From the NCBI GenBank assembly GCA_002746795.1, contig PDQY01000101.1, positions 1 to 62,111 of the forward strand: DNA of 62,111 nucleotides, given 5' to 3'. Source of the DNA: Chloroflexota bacterium. Lineage in GTDB: Bacteria > Chloroflexota > Anaerolineae > Promineifilales > Promineifilaceae. The notes under the pieces were generated by a model, which saw only the letters and a program-made list of their open reading frames with translations, was not told where the DNA came from and searched no databases. The position numbers and the translations under genes were made by a program. This document shows, one piece after another, positions 26,782 through 34,829 of this stretch; position 1 is the first letter of the stretch, and each line of letters opens with the position of its first letter.

Positions 26782-28407
26782 ATGTCAAATAAGAGTGAGA
26801 TGAATACTCAACCTTTTTTGCCTGTTGCCGCTCGGAAAACAAATCCCACCACCCAGCCAGTGAGCGAAATGCAGACGCAGGGTTGGCAACGGCCGTTACC
26901 GGAAACCAGTGCGCCATCTCCACAAAGCCGCAGGCGCACATGGCCGCGGCTGGCACGACTGGCTGTGATTTTGCTATTTGTGGTGATGAGTGTGGTGTTG
27001 GCGCTGGGGGGTATCTTGATTTTGTACCAGGTCGATTGGATTGTTCCTGGGGTGTCTGTTGCTGGTTTTGATGTTGGGCAGCGCACCCAAGCTGAGGCGG
27101 CGACTATGTTGCAGGAGAACTGGGATAGCAAGGTCATTTTGCTGGAACTGGATGGAAGCCAGCAGTCGGCAATCCCCACAGATTTGGGTTTGGTGCTGGA
27201 TGCAGAGCAAACGGCCGTTCGCGCCAGGCAGCAAGGGCGTACGTTTGCAAGCTGGCAAGGATTTGTGGAGCATAACGGCCGTTTTCTGTTGTCTCCTGTG
27301 TGGCAATATGAGCAAGGGCAAGCGACCGCGGGTTTGGCAGCAGTCGCGGCGGAATTTGCGTTGGCTCCGGTGGAGGCGGAACTGGTATGGCAAAACGGCC
27401 GTTTCCAGGCGATATCGGGTCAACCCGGGCGGGAACTGGACATAGCAGCCAGTGAAATTGCTTTAGGACAGCAAGCGGAAGATGTCTTGGCAAACGGCCG
27501 TTTTGAGCCGGTGACTCGTGTGATTCAGCCGAAGGTGCCGGATTTGAGCGAGGTGGCGGCTGAGGCCAACAGCTTATTGGCGGTGCCGCTCGCTGTACGT
27601 GCCTACGATCCGGTGACGGATGAAACGGTTTTGCAGATGATTAGCCCTGAAACCTGGGGAACCTGGCTGCGGATAGAAAAAATGGATGAACCATTTACGT
27701 GGTCATTGGATGATGTGGCTTTGGCTAATTATCGGCAGGCGCTGGTATTGGGTGAAGGTCGGTTTGTGGACAGTGAGGCATGGCAAACGGCCGTTACCCA
27801 AGCGATTACGAATCATGAGCCTCAAGTTAATTTACGCATTTACCATGAACCACAAACCCATGTAGTCGCTTCGGGCGAAACACTCGCCAGCATTGGCCGT
27901 GCTTATGGCATTCCCTATCCCTGGGTGCAGCAAGCGAACCCAGGTTTAGGAAGTTTGAATCCAGGACAAAGCATTGTGATTCCTTCGCCTGATGACATGC
28001 TGCCTTTACCCATTGTGGCACACAAACGCATCATTGTCAGCATTTCACAACAGAAAGCGTGGGTGTATGAACATGGGCGGCTGAAATGGGAATGGCTGGC
28101 GAGTACGGGCATTCCCAGCAGCCCAACTGCCCCTGGCATCTTTCAAATTCAGACTCATGAGGCCAATGCTTATGCTGGTAATTGGGATTTGTGGATGCCC
28201 TCGTTTATGGGGATTTATCGCCCGGTGCCCACATCTGATTTTATGAATGGCTTTCATGGCTTTCCTACTCGAGGTGGTTCTACCTTGTTGTGGACGGGCG
28301 ATTTGGGACATCCCGTAACTTATGGCTGCATTTTGCTTAGTTCTGAAAACGCCAAACTATTATTTGATTGGGCAGAAGCAGGTGTTATAGTTGAAATTCA
28401 AGCATGA
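26782..28407 (+). CDS. Membrane-anchored L,D-transpeptidase with LysM domain
   Basis: 541 residues. A proline-rich cytoplasmic tail is followed by a membrane helix (about 56-82) and peptidoglycan-binding PF12229-like repeats (about 90-340, starting VSVAGFDVGQRTQAEA). A LysM domain (358-402) and a C-terminal YkuD domain (415-541) complete it. The catalytic Cys516 lies in TYGCILL and a conserved His492 in FHGFP. The usual S/T-x-GC-x-R pattern is changed: Arg is replaced by Leu. It would cross-link or remodel peptidoglycan outside the membrane. The gene holds six copies of AACGGCCGTT, the densest in the window per length. Confidence 0.88.
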   Translation: MSNKSEMNTQPFLPVAARKTNPTTQPVSEMQTQGWQRPLPETSAPSPQSRRRTWPRLARLAVILLFVVMSVVLALGGILILYQVDWIVPGVSVAGFDVGQRTQAEAATMLQENWDSKVILLELDGSQQSAIPTDLGLVLDAEQTAVRARQQGRTFASWQGFVEHNGRFLLSPVWQYEQGQATAGLAAVAAEFALAPVEAELVWQNGRFQAISGQPGRELDIAASEIALGQQAEDVLANGRFEPVTRVIQPKVPDLSEVAAEANSLLAVPLAVRAYDPVTDETVLQMISPETWGTWLRIEKMDEPFTWSLDDVALANYRQALVLGEGRFVDSEAWQTAVTQAITNHEPQVNLRIYHEPQTHVVASGETLASIGRAYGIPYPWVQQANPGLGSLNPGQSIVIPSPDDMLPLPIVAHKRIIVSISQQKAWVYEHGRLKWEWLASTGIPSSPTAPGIFQIQTHEANAYAGNWDLWMPSFMGIYRPVPTSDFMNGFHGFPTRGGSTLLWTGDLGHPVTYGCILLSSENAKLLFDWAEAGVIVEIQA

Positions 28408-28414
28408 GGGGAAA

Positions 28415-28522
28415 ATGGCATTTTCTTTATTAGTAGTTTTATTAGGTTTGATTGGTCTGTTGGTTTTGGTGGTGACAGTTGCCATTATCGTTTATCTTTT
28501 ATTGACGCAGCGGGAGAAGTAG
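28415..28522 (+). CDS. 35-residue single-pass membrane peptide
   Basis: ATG at 28415 is preceded by GAGGGGAAA only 8 bp after the transpeptidase stop, and the frame runs to TAG at 28520. The product starts MAFSLLVVLLG and is almost entirely one hydrophobic helix of about 28 residues with a charged tail (TQREK). Ribosome site, spacing and composition support translation as the last gene of the transpeptidase operon. The function is unknown. Confidence 0.6.
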   Translation: MAFSLLVVLLGLIGLLVLVVTVAIIVYLLLTQREK

Positions 28523-28827
28523 CTGGGGAGGAAGAGAATACCCAGGAAGTACGCACTCTCAGAGCTGGTTTCGCATCAATTAATCATCATAATAATCGTT
28601 GAGATTGTAGCATCGATTTTTTGCTATTCTGTTCAGATTGCCTGGTGAAGAGAAGGGCGGCTTCATACAGCGTGGATGAACGTTTCACCCAGTTTGTTTG
28701 TGGTGCTTCTGAAGCTGTAAATAGCTTGCGGCCTTGCGTAAACAATCAGCGGCATTGGACGCATCTGGCACCGCAACAAGCAAAAAGATGCTTGACACCA
28801 ACTAAGTCTTGTTGAATACTTTTATTT
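28523..28827. other. Gap upstream of trmD, no gene recognised
   Basis: About 305 bp. The stretch 28630-28800 is less A/T-rich than other gaps. It contains a reading frame from 28621 that has no ribosome site or recognisable protein. No tRNA, SRP RNA or riboswitch pattern was recognised. A promoter for trmD is expected here. Confidence 0.4.
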
Positions 28828-29619
28828 ATGCGCGTTGATATTTTGACTCTTTTTCCAGGCATGTTTCCTGGCTATCTCAACGAAAGTATTTTGAAAAAGG
28901 CTCAAGATTTGGGTCAACTAGATGTCCATTTGCACAATATCCGCGATTTTGCCGCTGGTAAACATCGGGTGACGGATGAGCCGCCTTTCGGTGGCGGCGG
29001 CGGCATGGTGTTGAAGCCAGAGCCGATATTTAGGACGGTGGAGTCTTTTATCTTTGATTTTCAATCTGCCGAAAATGGAGATCAAGGATTACAGAATGAA
29101 GCTGTGCCCGTTATCTTGCTAACGCCCCAAGGACGGCCGTTTTCTCAAGAAGTGGCGCAGGAATTGGCACAGCAGGAGCATCTCGTTCTGTTGTGCGGGC
29201 GGTATGAAGGGGTGGATGAGCGCGTGCGCCAACATTTGGTGACGGATGAGATTTCCCTTGGTGATTATGTGTTAACTGGGGGGGAGTTGGCGGCGATGGT
29301 GGTGGTGGATGCCGTGACGCGACTGCTGCCCGGGGTGTTGGGCGCGGAAGGCGCGGCCGCCACAGACAGCCATGCCACTGGCTTGCTCGAAGGGCCACAT
29401 TACACTAAACCGGCTCAATTCCGTGACTGGGCAGTGCCCCAGCTGTTGCGTTCCGGTCATGCGGCTAAGATTGCGCGGTGGCGGCGGGAGGAATCGCTGC
29501 GGCGCACCTGGCAGCGGCGTCCTGAACTGCTGCTGACGGCGGCGTTGTCTGAGGACGACCGCTGGTTTTTGCGTACATTAGCTGAGGAAAATAGGGATAC
29601 TGATTCTGGCGAATGCTGA
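28828..29619 (+). CDS. trmD: tRNA (guanine-N1)-methyltransferase
   Basis: 263 residues. It methylates G37 next to the anticodon of tRNAs reading CNN/GGN codons, preventing frameshifts. Visible family blocks are ILTLFPGMF at the start, [21 protein letters not shown], the trefoil-knot SAM site [12 protein letters not shown] and [19 protein letters not shown], then [11 protein letters not shown]. The usual rimM/rplS neighbours are absent. The stop is at 29619 with a short tail. Confidence 0.95.
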   Translation: MRVDILTLFPGMFPGYLNESILKKAQDLGQLDVHLHNIRDFAAGKHRVTDEPPFGGGGGMVLKPEPIFRTVESFIFDFQSAENGDQGLQNEAVPVILLTPQGRPFSQEVAQELAQQEHLVLLCGRYEGVDERVRQHLVTDEISLGDYVLTGGELAAMVVVDAVTRLLPGVLGAEGAAATDSHATGLLEGPHYTKPAQFRDWAVPQLLRSGHAAKIARWRREESLRRTWQRRPELLLTAALSEDDRWFLRTLAEENRDTDSGEC

Positions 29620-29669
29620 TAAAGAAAAATCAGTGTTCCTTGCTATCAATGTCCAAAAAGTAATGAAGT

Positions 29670-30725
29670 ATGCGCGGGTGTTTACAAGGTTTGGCGGGGA
29701 TTATAGGACTGCTGTTTGTGGGAACGGCCGTTATCGCGCTCCTGATCGTCAATGCTACCCATGTTTTGACTAACCGAGAAGTTGTGAAGGAAGCTTTGGG
29801 GCTGGAAGCGATTTTGGCTGAGGTGCTGCCAGAGTTGATCAACCAAACGGTTGCTGAACAAGTGGCAGTGCAAAAGGTGCCTTTGCCTGATTTTGATACC
29901 ACGCTTATCACGGAAATGGTGCTGGACACGCTGCCAGCGGGCTGGTTGGATGGTATGGTGGATTCAACTGTGGATGGCGTCTTTGATTATTTGCTCACTG
30001 GGCATGAAGAAACGGCCGTTATCACAATTGACCTTAATCCATTACTCAACCAACTGCAAGGAGAGTCGGGCCGTTTGCTGGTGTACCACTATTTGGAAAT
30101 GCTGCCAATGTGTGAGGCGGCGCAGATGCTTACCTTGCTTAGTGGTGAGTTACCCACCTGTGTGCCTGGGGGAATTCCCTTGGAGCAATTGTCTCGGCAA
30201 ATTCATGCGGTGGCAGCGCCGCTGTTGATTGCGCAGTTGTCAGTCGGTGAAGAGGGAATTGTGACTATGCCGCTGTCAACTGTTCTGACAGCGGCTCCAG
30301 AGATGAGGGAGGTAATGCAGCTTATCCGCTCCTTTTACCAGTGGGCACCACGGGTGTGGGTTTTGTGGCTGTTGCCTCTGGTTTGCTTGCTGCTGATCGC
30401 GGTGCTGGTTGTGCGTTCGTGGGGGCAGTGGGGCATCTGGTGGGGCTGGCCGTTGGCATTGGCTGGATTATTGGGGCTGCTGCTCAGTGCGTTGATCCCA
30501 GGAATGGTGCCAGGTTGGTGGAGAACGGCCGTTTTCACCACAGAGATGGCATCTGCCGTCGATTCGCTTTGGCAGCCGCTGTTACAGCAAGGCCTGGTGC
30601 ATTTAAGCGAAAGTTGGGCCAGCCGGTTAGGGTGGCAGTCTGCTATGTTGTTTGCTCTTGGGTTCCTGTTTTGTTTGTTTGGGCTGCTTGCGAGAAAAGC
30701 TCAAAAATCTGCGCGAACCCGTTAA
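29670..30725 (+). CDS. Unknown membrane protein
   Basis: 351 residues, no family recognised. One N-terminal helix (about 8-28) is followed by an external domain of about 200 residues containing the patterned segments LAEVLPELINQTVAEQV and LNPLLNQLQGESGRLLVYHYLE and two cysteines (MCEAAQ, LPTCVPGG). Two adjacent helices (about 228-275) and a last helix (about 325-345) follow. The overall layout suggests an extracytoplasmic sensor or envelope factor. It follows trmD by 50 bp on the same strand. Three copies of AACGGCCGTT lie inside. Confidence 0.7.
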   Translation: MRGCLQGLAGIIGLLFVGTAVIALLIVNATHVLTNREVVKEALGLEAILAEVLPELINQTVAEQVAVQKVPLPDFDTTLITEMVLDTLPAGWLDGMVDSTVDGVFDYLLTGHEETAVITIDLNPLLNQLQGESGRLLVYHYLEMLPMCEAAQMLTLLSGELPTCVPGGIPLEQLSRQIHAVAAPLLIAQLSVGEEGIVTMPLSTVLTAAPEMREVMQLIRSFYQWAPRVWVLWLLPLVCLLLIAVLVVRSWGQWGIWWGWPLALAGLLGLLLSALIPGMVPGWWRTAVFTTEMASAVDSLWQPLLQQGLVHLSESWASRLGWQSAMLFALGFLFCLFGLLARKAQKSARTR

Positions 30726-30771
30726 CCCGTGTTAATCTGTCGTTCAATTCTTGTTCCCGCTGCCGAGCATA

Positions 30772-30862
30772 GTGACCGTTTGAAAATTAGCCCCCGTTTT
30801 TCAGGGGTAAAGGTTACTTAAAGCGTATCCATCCATTCCATAACTTATTTATGGATTTGCAC
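30772..30862 (+). repeat. Interspersed structured repeat R1, copy 5
   Basis: Starts GTGACCGTTTGAAAATTAG, then CCCCCGTTTTTCAGGGG and GGTTACTTAAAGCG, and ends TTATTTATGGATTTGCAC. It lies between the unknown membrane protein and the lamin-tail/phospholipase-D gene, about 46 bp before the latter's start. Confidence 0.85.
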
Positions 30863-30908
30863 ACAGCAGAATACAATTTCATGGCTTAAAAATTTTTGGG
30901 AGGGCTGT

Positions 30909-33900
30909 ATGTTTAAGCGTATGTGTTGGTTGGTGGTCACCGTTTGGGTGTCAATGTTGTTGTTGCTGGGGTTTGACCGTGTCGTGGGGTTGGTGGGGCG
31001 CGTGCCAGAGGAAACGGCCGTTACGGCTGCACCTTACGCCGTCATTGTCAATGAATGGTCACAAGGGCATGGTGGCAATCAGGAATGGGTTGAACTTCTG
31101 GTTGTGCAAGGGCCAGCGGATTTGCGTGGCTGGGATTTGGGGGACAATTCCCCAGGTGATTTAATTTTTTCCCAAGATTTGTTTTGGCAAGCGGTGCCTA
31201 CGGGCACACTGCTGCTTATCTACAATGGCTCGGATCCGGATGAGATTTTGCCTGCCGATGATCAAAATATGGATGATTGCCTGGTCGTAATTCCTCACAA
31301 TCATGCCCAGTTTTTTACTGACACGAGCAGTTGGCCTGCTTTTGCTAACGCCACTGCCACAGATAATCCCTATTTACGCGATGAAGCGGATAACATTATT
31401 CATAATTTTTCGGCGGATCCGGGCAGCAGCCTGCACCCCAACGCTCAACAAAATGCAGCATACCTGGGCACAACGGCCGTTGGGGTTAGTGAGGTGGCTA
31501 ATTGGCAGAACGATACGGCTGACCAGGCCACACCAGGCCAGGGGAATGGCAGCAGTAATGCCGCCTGGATCAACCAGTTGTGCCCAAATGCGGCAGAAAC
31601 GGCTGATCTGGCGGTGTCAAAGTTGGCGCCGGTGCAGATTGAAGCTGGTGGTATTCTTACCTATGAACTGCAAATCCAGAATGTTGGCATGTTAACGGCT
31701 GAAGATGTCATTCTGACTGATTCATTGCCCCTGGGCGTGACATATCTCCAGGATGGCAGTGGGTATCCTGTCAATCAACCACATCCTGGTGTGCTGATGT
31801 GGCAGATGGGGCAGCTCAGCGCGAATGACGGGCACCAGTTTGTTTTGACAACGACGGTTAGCAATACAGTTGCTGGCACGCTGGAAAATGTGATTACAGC
31901 CACCACGTCAACCACCGAAACGAATCTGAGCAACAATAGGGATACTGCCTTGACGATAGTCCAGAATTCATCAGAAACGGCCGTTTTGCTAGACGCAGTT
32001 TTATACAACGGACGAGCTAACAATGATGACGATGAAGCGGTTGCTTTACGGAATGTTGGTGCTGCTTCCGTGGATTTGACACATTGGCGGTTGAATGATA
32101 AAGCCTTGCCCGCGTCTCTTGTGGTCGCTCCAGGAGAAACGATCTGGCTCACCAAGAATGCTGCGGCCTTTACCCGGCAATTTGGATTTGCCCCAGATGG
32201 TGAGTTGGTTTCTTGGCCTCGGTTATCGAATACTGGGGGTGAGGTGCTGCTCACCAACCATGAGGGTCAGGTTGTGGATGTGTTGGTTTATGAAAATGGG
32301 GATACGAGTACGGCGGGCTGGAGCGGAACGGCCGTTTTCCGGCTTCGTGGGTTTGGGGCAGATGGTCAGATTTTGTACCGGATGCGGGATCAGCAAACGG
32401 GGTTCATTATGCCGGATACACACACGGCGGCGGATTGGGCGCAAGCTTCGGCTGATGTGATCAACGGGCGCAAATTACGTTATCCTGGTTGGGATTTGGA
32501 CACTTACTTTTTTACGGCGAAGATGACAGAAACGGCCGTTATCACCGTAGCCATTGCCCCAGACAATGCCTATGAAGCTGTTGTGGATCAAATTGATTCG
32601 GCTCAACATATCATTCAAGGCGAAACGCTTACTTTTGAAAACGCAGCCATTGCTGATGCGCTGGTGCGGGCATCTCAGCGCGGGGTCTCAGTCACATTGC
32701 TTATGGAAGGTGGTCCGGCGGCGGGTGTCACAGACCAGGAGCATTATTTATGCCAGCAGTTGATCGATGCAGGTGGTGTCTGTGCGTTCATGATAAATGA
32801 TTCAGCGCAAAATGTTTTTGACCGGTATGACTACCTGCATGCAAAATTTTTACTGATTGATGGACAGCGGGTCATGATCGGCAGCCAAAATTTAAGTCCT
32901 AACAGCATGCCAAGTGATGACAAACAAGATGGCACTTGGGGACGACGCGGCGTCATTCTCATTACGGATGCGGCACAAGTGGTGGCGCATGTGCAATCTG
33001 TTTTTGACCATGATTATGATGATGCTCATCCTGATATCATCTTGGGCGTTTCCCATTTGCCCCCGCTACCTCCTGGCTTTGTGCCGATTACGGTCACAGG
33101 TGGCACAACTTACACAGTTCGTTACCCTGAGCCAGCAGCGTTTTCGGGCGTGTTTCCTTTTGAGGTTGTCCAATCTCCTGAGAACAGCTTACGCAATGTG
33201 GATGGTTTATTGGGGCTTGTGGCACAGGCTGACGAGGGAGATGTGGTTTTGGTGCAGCAGTTATATGAACGGCCGTTTTGGGGTAGCAATCCAGTTGATG
33301 ATCCAAACCCGCGCTTAGAAGCATATATCGATGCTGCTCGGCGCGGTGCCCGGGTGCGCATCTTGTTGGATGCGTATTTCAACAATGCTGCAGACGCACA
33401 TAGCAATACCGTTACGTGTGCTTACGTAAAAGCCATTGCCTGGCAAGAGAACCTCAAACTTGAGTGCGCCTTAGCCAACCCTACCGGACTGGGTATTCAT
33501 AACAAAATGGTTTTGGTTCAGATTGATGGGCAGGGTTTTGTGCATGTGGGCAGCATCAATGGTTCAGAATCTTCTAGCAAGGCCAACCGAGAAGTGGCGC
33601 TGCAACTGCAATCTAATGAAGCTTATGACCTGTTGGCAGACGTATTTGATCATGATTGGCCCTATTGTGCCTATTTGCCGACTGTTTTGCACAATGTGGT
33701 GGGGCCAGCTAACCATATTTTGATTAGTGAAGTGCAATATAATCCACCGGGTGAGGATGAGGGTGAGTTTGTGGAATTGGTCAATCCTACCTCGCGGCGT
33801 ATTGATATGAGTGGGTTTAGTTTGGGAGATGCTGTCAGTCAGGACAACTTTGAAGACGTAGTCAGATTTCCTCAAGGGACTGTCTTATCGCCGCGCCACA

Positions 33901-34265
33901 CCTTGGTTATTGCTACCAGTGCGGCCGCTTTTTATGCCGAGTTCAACCAATTCCCTGATTTTGAGATCTTGGAAACGGAAACGGCCGTTCCTAATCTGAT
34001 TGATGACCCAGCATGGGGAGACCCGGCGACATTTTTCCAATTGGGAAATACGGGGGATGAAGTGATCTTGCGAGATGGGCAAGATCAGGTGATCGATGTT
34101 GTTACCTATGGCGTGGGAGATTATCCAGGTGTAACAGCTTGTCCTCTAGTGACAACAGTTGGGGCTGTGTTAGAGCGGTTCCCCTATTGGCAAGATACCA
34201 ACAACTGCACGCTAGATTTTCGGGAATGGCCTTTTCCTAACCCAGGACAGTTAGCAGAGCCATAA
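30909..34265 (+). CDS. Secreted lamin-tail / DUF11 / phospholipase D-like multidomain protein
   Basis: 1118 residues with a signal peptide (first 30 residues) and GGGAGGG before the ATG. In order: lamin-tail domain (about 45-200), DUF11 beta-sandwich (about 230-345), a second lamin-tail domain (about 355-475), two phospholipase-D-like halves (about 540-715 and 745-925) and a third lamin-tail domain (about 935-1110). The first HKD motif is complete (HAKFLLID, then GSQN). The second is altered, with HNK followed by Asp two residues later than usual (HNKMVLVQID) and GSINGS. It may be an exported phosphodiesterase or nuclease held by adhesive domains. Nine AACGGCCGTT copies at DNA level, counting those in the linkers. 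Confidence 0.85.
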   Translation: MFKRMCWLVVTVWVSMLLLLGFDRVVGLVGRVPEETAVTAAPYAVIVNEWSQGHGGNQEWVELLVVQGPADLRGWDLGDNSPGDLIFSQDLFWQAVPTGTLLLIYNGSDPDEILPADDQNMDDCLVVIPHNHAQFFTDTSSWPAFANATATDNPYLRDEADNIIHNFSADPGSSLHPNAQQNAAYLGTTAVGVSEVANWQNDTADQATPGQGNGSSNAAWINQLCPNAAETADLAVSKLAPVQIEAGGILTYELQIQNVGMLTAEDVILTDSLPLGVTYLQDGSGYPVNQPHPGVLMWQMGQLSANDGHQFVLTTTVSNTVAGTLENVITATTSTTETNLSNNRDTALTIVQNSSETAVLLDAVLYNGRANNDDDEAVALRNVGAASVDLTHWRLNDKALPASLVVAPGETIWLTKNAAAFTRQFGFAPDGELVSWPRLSNTGGEVLLTNHEGQVVDVLVYENGDTSTAGWSGTAVFRLRGFGADGQILYRMRDQQTGFIMPDTHTAADWAQASADVINGRKLRYPGWDLDTYFFTAKMTETAVITVAIAPDNAYEAVVDQIDSAQHIIQGETLTFENAAIADALVRASQRGVSVTLLMEGGPAAGVTDQEHYLCQQLIDAGGVCAFMINDSAQNVFDRYDYLHAKFLLIDGQRVMIGSQNLSPNSMPSDDKQDGTWGRRGVILITDAAQVVAHVQSVFDHDYDDAHPDIILGVSHLPPLPPGFVPITVTGGTTYTVRYPEPAAFSGVFPFEVVQSPENSLRNVDGLLGLVAQADEGDVVLVQQLYERPFWGSNPVDDPNPRLEAYIDAARRGARVRILLDAYFNNAADAHSNTVTCAYVKAIAWQENLKLECALANPTGLGIHNKMVLVQIDGQGFVHVGSINGSESSSKANREVALQLQSNEAYDLLADVFDHDWPYCAYLPTVLHNVVGPANHILISEVQYNPPGEDEGEFVELVNPTSRRIDMSGFSLGDAVSQDNFEDVVRFPQGTVLSPRHTLVIATSAAAFYAEFNQFPDFEILETETAVPNLIDDPAWGDPATFFQLGNTGDEVILRDGQDQVIDVVTYGVGDYPGVTACPLVTTVGAVLERFPYWQDTNNCTLDFREWPFPNPGQLAEP

Positions 34266-34278
34266 TTTTCACAAACAA

Positions 34279-34306
34279 AGACCTGCATCCCATCGAATGC
34301 AGGTCT
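34279..34306. terminator. Bidirectional terminator between convergent genes
   Basis: A perfect 10-bp stem: AGACCTGCAT (34279-34288) and ATGCAGGTCT (34297-34306) with an 8-nt loop. The minus-strand side is followed by TTGTTTGTG. It lies between the stop codons of the phospholipase-D-like gene and the short peptide gene. Confidence 0.75.
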
Positions 34307-34348
34307 TGATTCCAAATCTTAGCAGATGATCGAATCTGTAACTTTTAT

Positions 34349-34525
34349 TTACTCGTCTGTACTAAACAAATCTGCTGGATCAATACTCTCTTCACCTGTG
34401 TTGCTAAAGGGTGAGCCAGCCCTGGTTGTAATTTTACCTTCGTAAATGACTGCTGGTGCTACATAAGAGTTTTGATCATTATTTTCGGTAGCACATTGCC
34501 TGGGCTCGTTGTTAGACATCTTCAT
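34349..34525 (-). CDS. Short RiPP-precursor-like peptide
   Basis: 58 residues from the ATG at 34525, chosen because AGGAG lies 8 nt upstream. It is hydrophilic with no signal peptide. The centre, YVAPAVIYEGKITTRAGSP (residues 21-39), has the Y-x2-P-x5-G...T spacing seen in leader peptides bound by PqqD-like recognition elements of lasso and related RiPPs. The C-terminal part is short, polar and acidic, ending DLFSTDE. If Gly37 were the core start, Glu45 would be at ring position 9. However, Thr34 is at -3 instead of the usual -2, and no maturation enzyme is in the window. Function is therefore inferred only from the motif. Confidence 0.5.
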   Translation of the reverse strand: MKMSNNEPRQCATENNDQNSYVAPAVIYEGKITTRAGSPFSNTGEESIDPADLFSTDE

Positions 34526-34691
34526 CTGCAAGTCTCCTAAAAATTTTGGGTTGAAAAAACAGTCCTTCTTTATATTATCTACGACTATTATTTACGTTTA
34601 TTATCTATGTTATTATGCATGAATGACGCGGTAGTGTCAACGTCAAGCTATAGTGGCTTATAGTATATGAAACATGGCTTACAAAAAAAAT

Positions 34692-34729
34692 TAAAAAAAG
34701 CCTCGAGATTTAAATACTCGAGACTTTTT
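34692..34729 (-). terminator. Terminator after nrdJ
   Basis: CTCGAG at 34702-34707 and 34717-34722 with AAAG/CTTT extensions across one mismatch forms the stem around an A/T loop. On the minus strand it is followed by TTTTTTT (complement of 34693-34699). It lies about 100 bp beyond the nrdJ stop and could also work in the plus direction. Confidence 0.75.
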
Positions 34730-34774
34730 CAGCATAGGTTGCTAAGGAATTTCGTTTGCCAGTTGCCTGCTGCT

Positions 34775-34828
34775 ATCACTTGCCCAAACGGGGGAGGGCG
34801 CATGCGCCACCCCCCTCAAAATTGAGGG
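34775..34828. repeat. Repeat family R3 with strong GC-rich hairpin
   Basis: TCACTTGCCCAAAC is followed by a GGGGGAGG arm, the perfect palindrome GGCGCATGCGCC and a CCCCCCTCAAAATTG arm. The same frame (TCACTTTCCC, AA, a G-rich arm, a C-rich arm, TCAA(AA)TG) recurs at 55450-55482 and 61834-61872. It ends at the nrdJ stop codon. Confidence 0.5.
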
Positions 34829-34829
34829 A

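Noticed and set aside
28621..28815. 64-codon frame before trmD
   Set aside because: No ribosome site or similarity; ends before trmD without coupling.
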